From an uncultured Microcaldota archaeon (lineage in GTDB: Archaea > Micrarchaeota > Micrarchaeia > Anstonellales > Anstonellaceae), in contig CAIXYX010000063.1 in assembly GCA_903923795.1 (NCBI GenBank), positions 1 to 17,736 on the forward strand: a stretch of 17,736 nt of DNA, given 5' to 3'. Shown here piece after piece: positions 7,133 through 15,871 of this stretch; position 1 is the stretch's first letter, and each line of letters begins with the position of its first letter. A program made the position numbers and the translations under genes. The notes under the pieces are model-generated. The model did not search any database. It was not told the origin of the DNA and saw only the letters and a list, made by a program, of their open reading frames with translations.

Positions 7133-10100
7133 CTATTCCTTCTTCTTGCGCACCTCTGGCGTGTACTCCCTCTCATACTTCTGCAAATCCGCGTGCTCCG
7201 CTTGCAGGTACGACCGCCCGGGCCTAAATCCCACTCTCGTGTCCTCGAGGCGGAAGCCGCCTTTTTCGGCTATCCTGTCCCTCTCGGCCATCAATCTCTG
7301 GATATCTTTTCCCCGCTCAAGATCGCTGCCACCACGCAGATGGTCCCTGCTGATTTTCTGTATCTCTTTGGCGTTGTCGTTGAGCTCGCGGTATGTTTGC
7401 CTGATCTTCTGCCGTTCAGCCTCGTTGGTCGCCTGGCGCGCGCGGGCTTCCGTGCACAGCGGGCATGCCGTGCCCCGCGCATAACCGATGCCATGCTGCG
7501 CGCAGTGGGCCTGATCAACATAGTTGTTGTAATAGCCCGGCAGTCCCGGCGCAATCGACATCCACGAGCGGGCCCAGTTCTTGAACTGCTCGCCCTTTTT
7601 CGCCGGCGCTTTTTTGAGGAACGTGTTCTCGCGCTCGGCTTTTAGCGCCTCGTCGCTGCGGCAGAGCGGGCAGGCCTGCCCCCCTCTCAATATGATTCCG
7701 TGCGTCGGGCACGAATACGACGAGTCTCCCGCGCCCGCCATCCTCCTCTTCATCTCGGCATTGCGCCTCTTCTCATCAGGCGTCAATTCGCCGTAATCCC
7801 TCTCGGACGGGTGCTCGCTGTTCCATGCTTGCTCACGGGCCCACTTGCTCGAATGGCGGAAGATGTGGTACACGCCCAAGTAGAGCGGTGCGAGCGGAAT
7901 CACATACTGCGAATTCTGAAAAGACCATGACTGGCGCTGCATCTCCAAGTCGAGCATCTTGGGCAGCAGGGGCGTCTCACGCCTGTACACGTCATGAAGC
8001 GCGTCGCGGAACAAATCGCGGCTCATTCCGCCTGCGCGGTATTCATCGCTCCGCTGGTCATAGAATGTGTTGAGCAGGCCCGCGCCCCTCTCAACCCGTC
8101 CCGGCTCTCCCCCCTGCCCCGCCCTCCACCCATACTCCAGTTTCTCGAATCCGCCAAGCGGACTGGTGTTATGTCGCTCATCTCCGGAGCCGAACCAGCC
8201 TTTGCGCGCGCCGTCATACAGCCCGCGCGTCGTGACCTCCTTGGTCTTCTCATCCTTGAATCCGCCGGCCGAGCCGCTCCATGCGCCCGATATGGTGCGC
8301 GAGAGGCGGGGGAAGATCTGCATGTCCCCTGACTTGTCCATCTGCAGCATACCGGGAATCCATGCACTGCCAACATTCTTGTGATATGGCGAGTACATCT
8401 CCCATGGCCTGTGCGCCGAGCCGATGGCCGATATGTCATATCCCGCGCGGTTCTCCACCCCGTAATAGCCTTGGCGTAAGAATGCGCCCACTCCGGGTAT
8501 TTTCCATGCCGCCCGAGATGCTTTGAGGGTGTCGTCATATTCGCGTATCTGGTAATTGAGCATGCGCCGCTCGGTCGCATCAGTCGCCGTCCGAAGCTGG
8601 TTTTTTAGCGCATCTGCATTCTGTTTCATCTCGCCCTGCATCTCCGCCGAGCCGCGGTTGTTCCACAGCATGTACTCCTCGCGGAACGTCAGCCCCAGCT
8701 TGTGCTGCCTTTTTGCGCTGCCAACGTCCATGCCCATGCGCTCGTAGCGCCCCTCGTCAATCGGATTGGAGAAGTCTTCGGCCGTCACCCACTTGCCGCC
8801 AATCTGGCCGCGGTTGAATCCCGAGCCGCCGGTTCTAAAACTGATGGGCCAGTTGAAGTATTTGCCAGTGTAGTTCGTCTCATCAGTGAGGTTCCAGCCG
8901 AACTCGTCCTTGTAATCTTTCGCCTTAAATCCGCGCACCACTGGCTTTGGCATAAATCTCGTGAACCAGTCGAATGACTGGCTCGGCTTGAAGAGCGACT
9001 GGAAAGCCTCCACAACTCCCTGCTCGTGCGTGTTCACGCCCGAAATGCCGCGCTCGGGGTCCATGTGATACACCGTGGTGTAGCCCGTCATCTTGGTGAA
9101 GAATGTGCGCGTCTGCGCGCCGAACGCTATGGCCGCCCACTGCGAGGGGCGGGCAAGCACGCTCAGCATCCTGTCTCCGGGGTTGATGTTGTAGGCCGAC
9201 CACATCTGCGGCCGCTCTCCGACGAATTGTCCTGTCTGGTATCCTACCATCATGGCCGGGCCCATGGCATAACCGCCGCCTGCCGCTATGCGCGGGTCAC
9301 GCATGTTGGTCTGCTCGGCGATATTGTAGAACGGTATCCACGAGTCTGCGACTTTCTTGAGCTGGCGGTCCACATAGCTGTTGCTTTTTTGGTAATCCCG
9401 GCTCTTTTGCTCGAGGCGTGCAACATCCGCTATCTGCGCCCCTATCTGCGCGCGCAGCTGCACCAGCCTCTGCCTCTGCTCTGTGTCGAGGCTGGCCTTG
9501 CTCATTAGTTCGAGCTGCTCGCCTCTCAATCTGCCCAGCGCCTTCTTGGCTTCGAGCGAATCCGTCACCTCGTCAGAGTGGAAGATGCCGTTGTTCCAGT
9601 CCTTGCCGAATGTCTGCAGCACTATGCGCGTATATGCCTGTGACGCATACCACTGGTGCAGCCTCTCGTCAGTCTCGTGCGCCCCGCCGCGCATCACGCG
9701 CTCGAGGAATTGCGTGGCGCGGTTGCCGAAGCGTATGTTGGCCGACATCGTCGGGTCGTCCTTGAGCGAGGCGCGCGTTGTCATGCGCACATGGTCGTAG
9801 AGCATGCTCTCGGTGAGGCGGATGTTGGCCATCAATTCGGCGCGGTTCAGCCCGCGGCCCGACAGTCTCGCTTCGGCCTCCACCGCCGACATTCCGGGGC
9901 TTTTGAGCATCTCAAGCATCCTCTTCCTGTCCTCGTCGGTGCGCGTGCGCTGGAACATGTTTTCCATGCCATATGCCGGGCTCGTCATCTCCGACCACGC
10001 GGACGACAGCTGGGACGAGAGTATGCGCGTCTCGCGGTCCATGGGCGAGCCGGGCTTGAAGCTCTTGCCGTCTTTTGTCCTGAAGAGCAGCGAGAGGTTG

Positions 10101-12967
10101 ATGGGGCGGTCGGCGTAATCAGACATAAGGAGCGAATATGAGCCGTACTGGTAGAGCGCTCGCCCGTCCCGATCCCTCTCCAAAAGCGCATCGGTGCGCG
10201 TGCGCATGTCATATGCCACCCTCTCGGCATCCTTGTTGCGCCTGTCTATGTTGAAGAGCACGCGCACAAGCTGCCCGTCCTCGTTTCGAATGACTCCGGA
10301 CGGCAGAGGCGTGAGCACCCTCTCCCCTCCAATCAGCCACACGCCTTTCTGCACGTCTCCATAAGTCACGCCGCGCTTTTTCCACTCCTCATAGGTGTCA
10401 GCATTCCAGTCCTTGCCAGTGTAGAATTTCGCGCCAGCTTTGAGTGTATTGTAAGTGAGCAGGTTCCGATCCACCTGCGTCCAGTAGTTGCGCAAAAATG
10501 TCTCATTGCCGCCGCCAATCGCGTTGTTCAGCGTCTGGCGCAGCATCTCTATCTTGTTGCGCTCGGCCTCCCATGTGTAGCCGATGTTGCTCGCATTGTA
10601 GCCTGTGAGATAATTCCTTGCCGCGAATTCCCCGCGCTTGGCGTAATCCAGCGGCCCGCGGATTGCGCCGAAATTTATCGCTTTGAGCACGCCGTCCACT
10701 CCTATGCGTTTATCCTTGTCCCCGTCGAGCCACTTGTTGTTGTATGCTCCGTTCTCGAACGGCCTGACAAGCTCTCCCCGTGAATTGCGTATCTCTTTCG
10801 CCCCGATGACATAGTCAAAGAAATTTCTTCGCAGCAGCTCCTCCTCCATCCCGAGGCGTATGTGCAGCATCCGGTGCGCGTCGTCCTGCAGTTCGAGCTT
10901 GCCCTGCAAATAGCGCACGCTCACCGCCCTTCCCAGCAGTTCTGCCAAATCATGGTCAAGATAAACCATGGGCACGCGCCCGTCCTTCACTCCCTCGAGC
11001 GCCTGCTTCTTGTATTCCTGCGTCAGGGCCACCATCGAAGTGTAGCGCTTGTAGATGTCGTCCGGATTCATCTTCTTGACATCGGGATTGTTGAAATCGG
11101 GCAGCAGGCCGCCATTCACTGCCAGTTTGTCGGCTTTTAGTATGTCGTGGGCCCTCTCGACGTGTTTGTCCACCTGCTCGAGGAAAATCTTTCTGTCCAC
11201 CTCATTTCCGGCCGCGTCGAATATTTTGATATCGGCGTTCTTGTCGAAATAGTCTTTGAGAGACTTCGCCAGCAGCAGGCGCATCTTGATTTGGTCGCCG
11301 CCCGCCCCCCGCTGCGCCCTGTCCACGAGCGCGAGAATGTCCTGCATCCTCTTCGTGTTTATCTCTATCGCGCCCGCCTTCTCGCCCTCTTTTTTGACTT
11401 TCTCCAAAATCGCCGCCATCATCAGCGCTTTTAAGTGCTCATCCATAATCGCGCGGCCCAAAAGATAGGTCTCGTTGCGCATCTTCTCCACAATGTGCGG
11501 CAAATGCCCCATTTGTTTGTTCTCAAACAAATGGCTTTTGGCGAATCTGTCCTCGCGGCTCAAGAGGCCCGTGGCCACCCCCACTTCGGCCAGCGCGGTG
11601 TTTCTTATCTGCCGCCGCAATGCGATGCTGCCCGCGCGGCTTGCCAGCCAGCTGTTTATCACCATGCCCGTCCTCTCGACATATGGGATGCCCGGCAAGA
11701 AATCGGCCCTCTCGTCGCCGGCTTTCATGAAGAATTTCCATGGCTTGGCGAACTTGGGGGCATACTCCATCACTTTCGTGTTGATTTTGTCTGAGACTCC
11801 GGCTTCGGGGAAACGGGCATACCTCTGCGCGGCCTTGTCGATGAGCATGGTCTCGCGCACCTGCAACAGGCGCATGGCGGCCGCCCACGCGCGGTTCTTC
11901 TCGGCCTCGGATGCGGTGGATTTGTCGATGAGCGCGCGCAGTTCTTTGAGCATTTTCTGGTAAGCCTCATTATTCTTGGCCGCTGCCGCAGCATCGCGTG
12001 AAAAAATCCTGCCCGATGTGGGGAGAATGCCAAGAGCCGCCTTTCGCGCAGCCTCGGCCGCCGGCCCCTTCTTCTTCCCCCCATAAAGCGCGAACAGCGT
12101 GCTGCCAAGCGCCCTCTCCGAGCGGTTGATGATGCGGTCCGCCATCCTGCCTTTCGCGGCCAAGTGGAACGGCTGTGTCACTGGCTTCATCCTCACTTTT
12201 CGCATGGCCGGCAAACGCGGCGTGGTGATGTCGAATAACGAGAGCGGGTCTTTGCCTCTCTGATACATCGAGGCGATGAGAAGGCCCAGCACAATGAAAA
12301 TCGGCAAACATGTTGCGATGAATGCAGGCGAGAGGTTGCCGAGGCCCAAAATATTATAGAGTCCAAGACTCTGCGGGTGCGTGGGGCAATAGAGCATGGC
12401 CGGCGAGTTGAGGTTTCTCACCTTGCTCATGTCCGGGGCCGAGACGAGCCTCACTTGCAGCATGCCGCAGCCTGTCCAATTTGTCAGCGCCTTCGGCGCG
12501 CCATTCTTCGCCGGATCTGGGTCAGCGGCATAGAATGGCCCCGCCTGCGCGCATATCGCCTCGCCGGGCTCGAGCCATTGCCCGCCGGAGAGTTTGCCAA
12601 CATCTGTAGTGTTGATGGCGTCACATATGACTGTCCCGCTCTTGTTCAGCAAAGGTTTTCCGTCGAAAAATATCTGCCATGTGGCATTTGCGAGCGGCGC
12701 GGTTTGCTGCGTGCGGATGTCCCCGCTGCCCATATCGCCGGACCCTCCGCTGCGGCCCGAGGAGATTATGGTATCTGTGATATAGTAAGCGCGAATCTTG
12801 ATGAAAGAGCCAGTCGAGCCCGCTGGGCCGGACGGCGAATCGGCGAATGTGGCGTTCGTCACTCCTACCCATGCAGAGTAGCCCGAGACTCCCGCCGGCT
12901 CGATTGCCATGGCGGTGGCGAGGAGCAGCAACAGGATGATAGCCAGCCTCTGCGCGAGTTTGCCCAT
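7133..12967 (-). CDS. Giant membrane-anchored protein with C-terminal paired metal-binding motifs
   Basis: A 1944-residue protein that I do not recognise. It has a signal peptide (residues 1-22), an ectodomain of ~190 residues with several N-x-S/T sequons and Cys pairs, and one clear membrane span at about 213-234 (FIATCLPIFIVLGLLIASMY). The remaining ~1700 residues are charged, rich in Arg, Ala, Glu and Tyr and mostly helical in character; if the span is oriented as expected they are cytoplasmic. Near the end are two motifs of identical spacing, C1753-x2-H1756-x9-C1766-x2-C1769 and C1822-x2-H1825-x9-C1835-x2-C1838, each ending CPLC and probably binding zinc. A charged, coiled-coil-like tail follows. 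The start is supported by the signal peptide and a GGGGAG stretch about 10 nt upstream. It is divergent from the membrane-protein cluster and upstream of the lipoprotein. A scaffold or docking role is a guess. Confidence 0.8.
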   Translation of the reverse strand: MGKLAQRLAIILLLLLATAMAIEPAGVSGYSAWVGVTNATFADSPSGPAGSTGSFIKIRAYYITDTIISSGRSGGSGDMGSGDIRTQQTAPLANATWQIFFDGKPLLNKSGTVICDAINTTDVGKLSGGQWLEPGEAICAQAGPFYAADPDPAKNGAPKALTNWTGCGMLQVRLVSAPDMSKVRNLNSPAMLYCPTHPQSLGLYNILGLGNLSPAFIATCLPIFIVLGLLIASMYQRGKDPLSLFDITTPRLPAMRKVRMKPVTQPFHLAAKGRMADRIINRSERALGSTLFALYGGKKKGPAAEAARKAALGILPTSGRIFSRDAAAAAKNNEAYQKMLKELRALIDKSTASEAEKNRAWAAAMRLLQVRETMLIDKAAQRYARFPEAGVSDKINTKVMEYAPKFAKPWKFFMKAGDERADFLPGIPYVERTGMVINSWLASRAGSIALRRQIRNTALAEVGVATGLLSREDRFAKSHLFENKQMGHLPHIVEKMRNETYLLGRAIMDEHLKALMMAAILEKVKKEGEKAGAIEINTKRMQDILALVDRAQRGAGGDQIKMRLLLAKSLKDYFDKNADIKIFDAAGNEVDRKIFLEQVDKHVERAHDILKADKLAVNGGLLPDFNNPDVKKMNPDDIYKRYTSMVALTQEYKKQALEGVKDGRVPMVYLDHDLAELLGRAVSVRYLQGKLELQDDAHRMLHIRLGMEEELLRRNFFDYVIGAKEIRNSRGELVRPFENGAYNNKWLDGDKDKRIGVDGVLKAINFGAIRGPLDYAKRGEFAARNYLTGYNASNIGYTWEAERNKIEMLRQTLNNAIGGGNETFLRNYWTQVDRNLLTYNTLKAGAKFYTGKDWNADTYEEWKKRGVTYGDVQKGVWLIGGERVLTPLPSGVIRNEDGQLVRVLFNIDRRNKDAERVAYDMRTRTDALLERDRDGRALYQYGSYSLLMSDYADRPINLSLLFRTKDGKSFKPGSPMDRETRILSSQLSSAWSEMTSPAYGMENMFQRTRTDEDRKRMLEMLKSPGMSAVEAEARLSGRGLNRAELMANIRLTESMLYDHVRMTTRASLKDDPTMSANIRFGNRATQFLERVMRGGAHETDERLHQWYASQAYTRIVLQTFGKDWNNGIFHSDEVTDSLEAKKALGRLRGEQLELMSKASLDTEQRQRLVQLRAQIGAQIADVARLEQKSRDYQKSNSYVDRQLKKVADSWIPFYNIAEQTNMRDPRIAAGGGYAMGPAMMVGYQTGQFVGERPQMWSAYNINPGDRMLSVLARPSQWAAIAFGAQTRTFFTKMTGYTTVYHMDPERGISGVNTHEQGVVEAFQSLFKPSQSFDWFTRFMPKPVVRGFKAKDYKDEFGWNLTDETNYTGKYFNWPISFRTGGSGFNRGQIGGKWVTAEDFSNPIDEGRYERMGMDVGSAKRQHKLGLTFREEYMLWNNRGSAEMQGEMKQNADALKNQLRTATDATERRMLNYQIREYDDTLKASRAAWKIPGVGAFLRQGYYGVENRAGYDISAIGSAHRPWEMYSPYHKNVGSAWIPGMLQMDKSGDMQIFPRLSRTISGAWSGSAGGFKDEKTKEVTTRGLYDGARKGWFGSGDERHNTSPLGGFEKLEYGWRAGQGGEPGRVERGAGLLNTFYDQRSDEYRAGGMSRDLFRDALHDVYRRETPLLPKMLDLEMQRQSWSFQNSQYVIPLAPLYLGVYHIFRHSSKWAREQAWNSEHPSERDYGELTPDEKRRNAEMKRRMAGAGDSSYSCPTHGIILRGGQACPLCRSDEALKAERENTFLKKAPAKKGEQFKNWARSWMSIAPGLPGYYNNYVDQAHCAQHGIGYARGTACPLCTEARARQATNEAERQKIRQTYRELNDNAKEIQKISRDHLRGGSDLERGKDIQRLMAERDRIAEKGGFRLEDTRVGFRPGRSYLQAEHADLQKYEREYTPEVRKKKE
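7454..7504 (-). other. Second C-x2-H-x9-C-x2-C motif of the giant protein
   Basis: Encodes residues 1822-1838, starting CAQHGIGYARG and ending CPLC. The spacing equals that of the first motif 69 residues earlier, so this is probably a duplicated zinc-binding knuckle. Confidence 0.65.
7661..7711 (-). other. First C-x2-H-x9-C-x2-C motif of the giant protein
   Basis: Encodes residues 1753-1769, starting CPTHGIILRGG and ending CPLC. Four well-placed Cys/His ligands suggest a small zinc ribbon or knuckle on the predicted cytoplasmic side. Confidence 0.65.
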
Positions 12968-13175
12968 ATCTTCATATCTCCCCGGAACCGGCTAAATTCC
13001 AACCCATTCCGCCAAGCCATTCACTCCCGACAAGCCTGGCCTGAGTTTTACGACTCAACAGACGTAACGCCCTTTTTTAATAGATGGCTTCGAGGTTCCG
13101 TTCGGGGAGGCGGAAATCCTCTTGTTTAAAAATAATGGCCGAGAACAAACGCTTTGGTGTTGTCGAGGTGGCGGG
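12968..13175. promoter_or_regulatory. Divergent control region between the giant gene and the membrane cluster
   Basis: About 208 nt separate two divergent starts. On the plus strand tttaaaaataat (13125-13136) is a box A candidate; initiation 26 nt on would fall near 13156, just ahead of the ribosome-binding site at 13165. On the minus strand the best candidate is a weak aatttag at about 12993-12999, some 29 nt from the ATG at 12967, and another AT-rich box lies at 13073-13083. A shared control region for both arms is plausible. I see no RNA gene or clear operator. Confidence 0.4.
13165..13170 (+). promoter_or_regulatory. Shine-Dalgarno site that decides a TTG start
   Basis: gaggtg lies 5 nt before the TTG at 13176. 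It favours this start over an upstream in-frame TTG at 13122, which would precede the predicted promoter. Confidence 0.55.
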
Positions 13176-14678
13176 TTGAGGCACTCTGTATTCTTCGCGG
13201 CTTTGGTGGTCTTGTGCGCGATGGTCGCCGCGCAGGGCTCGACAAATTTCCCCCTCGTTGCCGACAATGCCCTCTTCGTGCCCAACTGGTTCGCCATGGT
13301 GGCCGTGGGCCTCGCGCTTGCCGCAGCCATCATCGCGGCGGCATTCATGGTGGGCGAGGCATTCCAGCTCGCGAACGTCAAATCATTCGCGCGGCAGGAG
13401 ACATACGAGCTTCTTGTCAGCGTGCTTCTCGTGGTCATCACCATAGCCTCCCTCTACGGCCTGGCCGCCTTCGCACGGGACGTGTCGGGCAGCACCCTTG
13501 TGGCGAACCAGCAGCTCGTCACCTCGGGCTATTGCAACGACAGCATCCACCTCTATCCGTTCAGCGACTCGAACCCCGAGAACGCCCTCTACCGCTCCGT
13601 CGATTGGTTCCTCGGCTGCATGCCCACTGATTCGCAGGGCATGAACAAATACTCAAATATCGAGGGGGGCGTGAAACTCCCGTACAATGAGAGCGCCTCA
13701 AGCGTCTATGCCTCGGCTGAATGGTCGGGCGGCGCGAGCAAGGGCGTGCTTTTGGGCCATCTGATGAACCTCTACATCGGCCTCTTCACCCTCGAACTCC
13801 CCCTGGGCACGGTCTCGACATTCGGCGTCAGTTTCTATCTTCCCGAAGGCCTCTCGAGCGCCATCTCCCTCGACTTCGCGCCGCACGCCGGCCTCTCGCC
13901 GGTGTCGGAGGTGACAATCACCCTCACCGACATCATCGGCGTGGGGGTGGGCGCGGTCTTCACCCAGAAAATATTGCTCCAATTCTTCCACCAAAATGCA
14001 TTAGCCATCTTCCTTCCATTGGGCATCGCATTCCGCGCCGTGCCATTTTTGCGCAAGACAGGATCCACAATAATCGCCGTGGCGTTTGTGGCCTATTTCA
14101 TCTTCCCTCTCTCGATTTGGATAAACCAGCAGGTCTATTTCGCGCTCCAAGGCCCGCTCGACCCCACCACCGGCCAATACCAGCATCCGGTGATGACCGA
14201 TTGGGTGAATTACCACACTCTTTTGCAGATATGCCCCCCCACAGAGTCGGAGAAGACCGACCCCCAAGCCTACCGTGACCGCGTGAGCAGCCAGATAGCC
14301 ACGCCGTTTGTGCAGCAGAGCCAGGACGTGGGCACGGTCATAGTCGACGAAATCTGGGACCCGAAAACCGCCAACGGCGACAAGCCCGATGTGCGCCTGC
14401 CCGACAATCAGGCGTCCGCGCTGGCGAAATCACTTGGCGGGAATTTCGGCCTCGTGCTGCGATATCTCGCCAGCCCCGGCTTTATCACGGGGCCGGTGCT
14501 GCCCGTGGACTTCCTCTACGAATCCCTTGTTGACCAGATAACCGTGAGCGCGCAGTGGTTCGCCCTCAACCTCATCTTCTTAGTCAACGTCATACTCATC
14601 TGCATAACCCTTTTCCGCGACATCTCGCTCTCAATCGGCGGTGAGCCGCGAATATTCGGCATGAGCAAACTGGTGTAA
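13176..14678 (+). CDS. Polytopic membrane protein A, TrbL/VirB6-like (paralog 1)
   Basis: A ~500-residue membrane protein. From the TTG at 13176 it begins MRHSVFFAALVVLCAMVAAQ, a good signal peptide with the ribosome-binding site in place. Numbering from this start, two membrane helices (about 37-62 and 78-100) flank the charged link VKSFARQETYELL. A periplasm-like loop with few Cys follows. A hydrophobic block (about 250-325) contains LPLGIAFRAVPFLRKTG and then AYFIFPLSIWINQQVYF. A final helix (about 460-480) precedes SIGGEPRIFGMSKLV. The Pro and Arg-containing helix resembles the central segment of TrbL/VirB6 channel proteins. The same features recur in the next two genes, so this is a paralog family. 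The stop lies in a 15-bp repeat that leads into the next gene. A membrane-channel role is inferred, not shown; an extended start at 13122 is less likely. Confidence 0.7.
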   Translation: MRHSVFFAALVVLCAMVAAQGSTNFPLVADNALFVPNWFAMVAVGLALAAAIIAAAFMVGEAFQLANVKSFARQETYELLVSVLLVVITIASLYGLAAFARDVSGSTLVANQQLVTSGYCNDSIHLYPFSDSNPENALYRSVDWFLGCMPTDSQGMNKYSNIEGGVKLPYNESASSVYASAEWSGGASKGVLLGHLMNLYIGLFTLELPLGTVSTFGVSFYLPEGLSSAISLDFAPHAGLSPVSEVTITLTDIIGVGVGAVFTQKILLQFFHQNALAIFLPLGIAFRAVPFLRKTGSTIIAVAFVAYFIFPLSIWINQQVYFALQGPLDPTTGQYQHPVMTDWVNYHTLLQICPPTESEKTDPQAYRDRVSSQIATPFVQQSQDVGTVIVDEIWDPKTANGDKPDVRLPDNQASALAKSLGGNFGLVLRYLASPGFITGPVLPVDFLYESLVDQITVSAQWFALNLIFLVNVILICITLFRDISLSIGGEPRIFGMSKLV

Positions 14679-14729
14679 GAAAAACTGGTGTGAGAAAAAC
14701 CGATGTGAGAAAAACTGGTGCAAAAAATG
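14670..14729 (+). repeat. Four-copy 15-bp tandem repeat carrying GGTG-type ribosome-binding sites
   Basis: Units begin at 14670, 14685, 14700 and 14715: ctggtgtaagaaaaa, ctggtgtgagaaaaa, ccgatgtgagaaaaa and a diverged ctggtgcaaaaaatg. The first copy includes the last codons and stop of gene A; the last carries the GGTG that lies 6 nt before the ATG of gene B. Confidence 0.8.
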
Positions 14730-15809
14730 AGTGAAGAAAAAACCGAATGCAAACGGCGCAATGGCGCATGCGCATGCCCCAGTCCTCACCTCGGTGTTCT
14801 TTCCTTCATCGCCCTGTCACTCTTCATTCTTCTCTCCCTCTCCTCCCCCCTCTTCGCGCAGGGCGGAGCCATCCCGCAGCCGCCGGGCTTGAGCATATTC
14901 AACGCACAATCCACATATGGCCCGCTCATCCAAATCCTCCTCGTCGGCATGGTCGCCCTCTCGGGCTTCGGGGCCCTTGTCATCATGCTTTCGCGTGTGT
15001 TCAAATCCGCCGACTGGGAAACACAGGGCAAGACCGAGCTCTATCAAGTTTTCACCGCTCTCATCTGGGGCCTTTTCATCCTCGCCTTCGCCGTTTCGGT
15101 CGACCAGATAACAACCACTTTCGCGCACGGCACGACATTCGACGCAGCGCAAAGCTATCTGGGCCGCGTAATCTGCCTCTCCTCCTCCGCGTCGATAAAG
15201 CTCGAGGGCTACAAGATGTCATTCCAGTTCGTCTCCGGCATGCGCAGCAAGCACTATGCCGCCGCGTGGGGTTTCTCCTATCCGACATTCCCCGGCTTCG
15301 AGGTGCTCGAGCGCGCGGCCGATTTGGTGCAGATGTTCATCATACCATTCGCCTCCAGTCTTTATGTCCAGTCAATCGGCCTCGAGATAATCCACGGCAC
15401 CGCTCTTGTCTTCCTCATGCCTGCGGGCCTGTTGCTGCGCCTCTTCCCCCCCACCCGCGAGGCCGGAGGCTTCATGCTCGCCTCGGCGTTCGCCCTCTAT
15501 TTCGTGCTGCCGTTCACATATCTCATCTTCAAGGAGACGATGGAACCTCTCTATGTCATGGAGTACGGCGTGCCCATGTGCTCGAATTCAGTGGCCGATT
15601 CGAGCGCGAACTTAAGCAGGCCCGGCGCGCTCGTCGACAGCCTCGCGCTAAGCCTCTGGCCGTCTTTGAGCCGCGACCTTCTCCAATTGCCGAAAACGCT
15701 TTCCTATGTCGCATTGCAAGCCGTCTTCCTGCCAGCGCTCGCCATGATTCTCGTGGTCACATTCATCCGCACCACAGTGAGATTCTTCGGGCAGGGAATG
15801 AACGAATAG
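14727..15809 (+). CDS. Polytopic membrane protein B, TrbL/VirB6-like (paralog 2)
   Basis: A 360-residue membrane protein and the shortest of the three paralogs. A Cys/Lys-rich leader (MSEEKTECKRRNGACACPSP) precedes the signal helix ending in LFAQGG. Two helices (about 63-90 and 107-127) flank ADWETQGKTELYQVF, which aligns with the linker of gene A. The core block (about 200-270) contains MPAGLLLRLFPPTREAGG, then ALYFVLPFTYLIF. A last helix ends the protein at RTTVRFFGQGMNE, without the Gly-Gly motif seen in A and C. The ATG at 14727 is preferred because GGTG stands 6 nt upstream; a GTG at 14718 would overlap that site. It follows gene A by 48 nt on the same strand, so an operon is likely. Confidence 0.7.
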   Translation: MSEEKTECKRRNGACACPSPHLGVLSFIALSLFILLSLSSPLFAQGGAIPQPPGLSIFNAQSTYGPLIQILLVGMVALSGFGALVIMLSRVFKSADWETQGKTELYQVFTALIWGLFILAFAVSVDQITTTFAHGTTFDAAQSYLGRVICLSSSASIKLEGYKMSFQFVSGMRSKHYAAAWGFSYPTFPGFEVLERAADLVQMFIIPFASSLYVQSIGLEIIHGTALVFLMPAGLLLRLFPPTREAGGFMLASAFALYFVLPFTYLIFKETMEPLYVMEYGVPMCSNSVADSSANLSRPGALVDSLALSLWPSLSRDLLQLPKTLSYVALQAVFLPALAMILVVTFIRTTVRFFGQGMNE

Positions 15810-15871
15810 ATAAAAAACAAAACGAAATGAAAAAAACGAAATGAAAAATAAAACAAAAAAACGAAAATAAA
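15810..15871 (+). repeat. A-rich junction with a 14-bp perfect tandem repeat
   Basis: The gap between genes B and C is almost wholly A with scattered G, C and T. It includes aaaacgaaatgaaa twice head to tail (15819-15832 and 15833-15846). A-richness continues about 45 nt into gene C. It contains no clear ribosome-binding site. Confidence 0.7.

Noticed and set aside
12377..13129. Plus-strand open frame opposite the start of the giant gene
   Set aside because: It is antisense to the signal peptide and membrane span of the giant gene, has an Arg-rich composition and has no start signals.
13122..13175. N-terminal extension of gene A from TTG 13122
   Set aside because: It overlaps the predicted TATA element and would precede the transcription start, while TTG 13176 has a gaggtg site and opens directly into a signal peptide.
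14747..15844. Long open frame overlapping gene B in another frame
   Set aside because: The translation is Arg/His/Pro-rich, typical of a shifted frame of GC-rich coding DNA, while gene B has membrane helices and paralogs.
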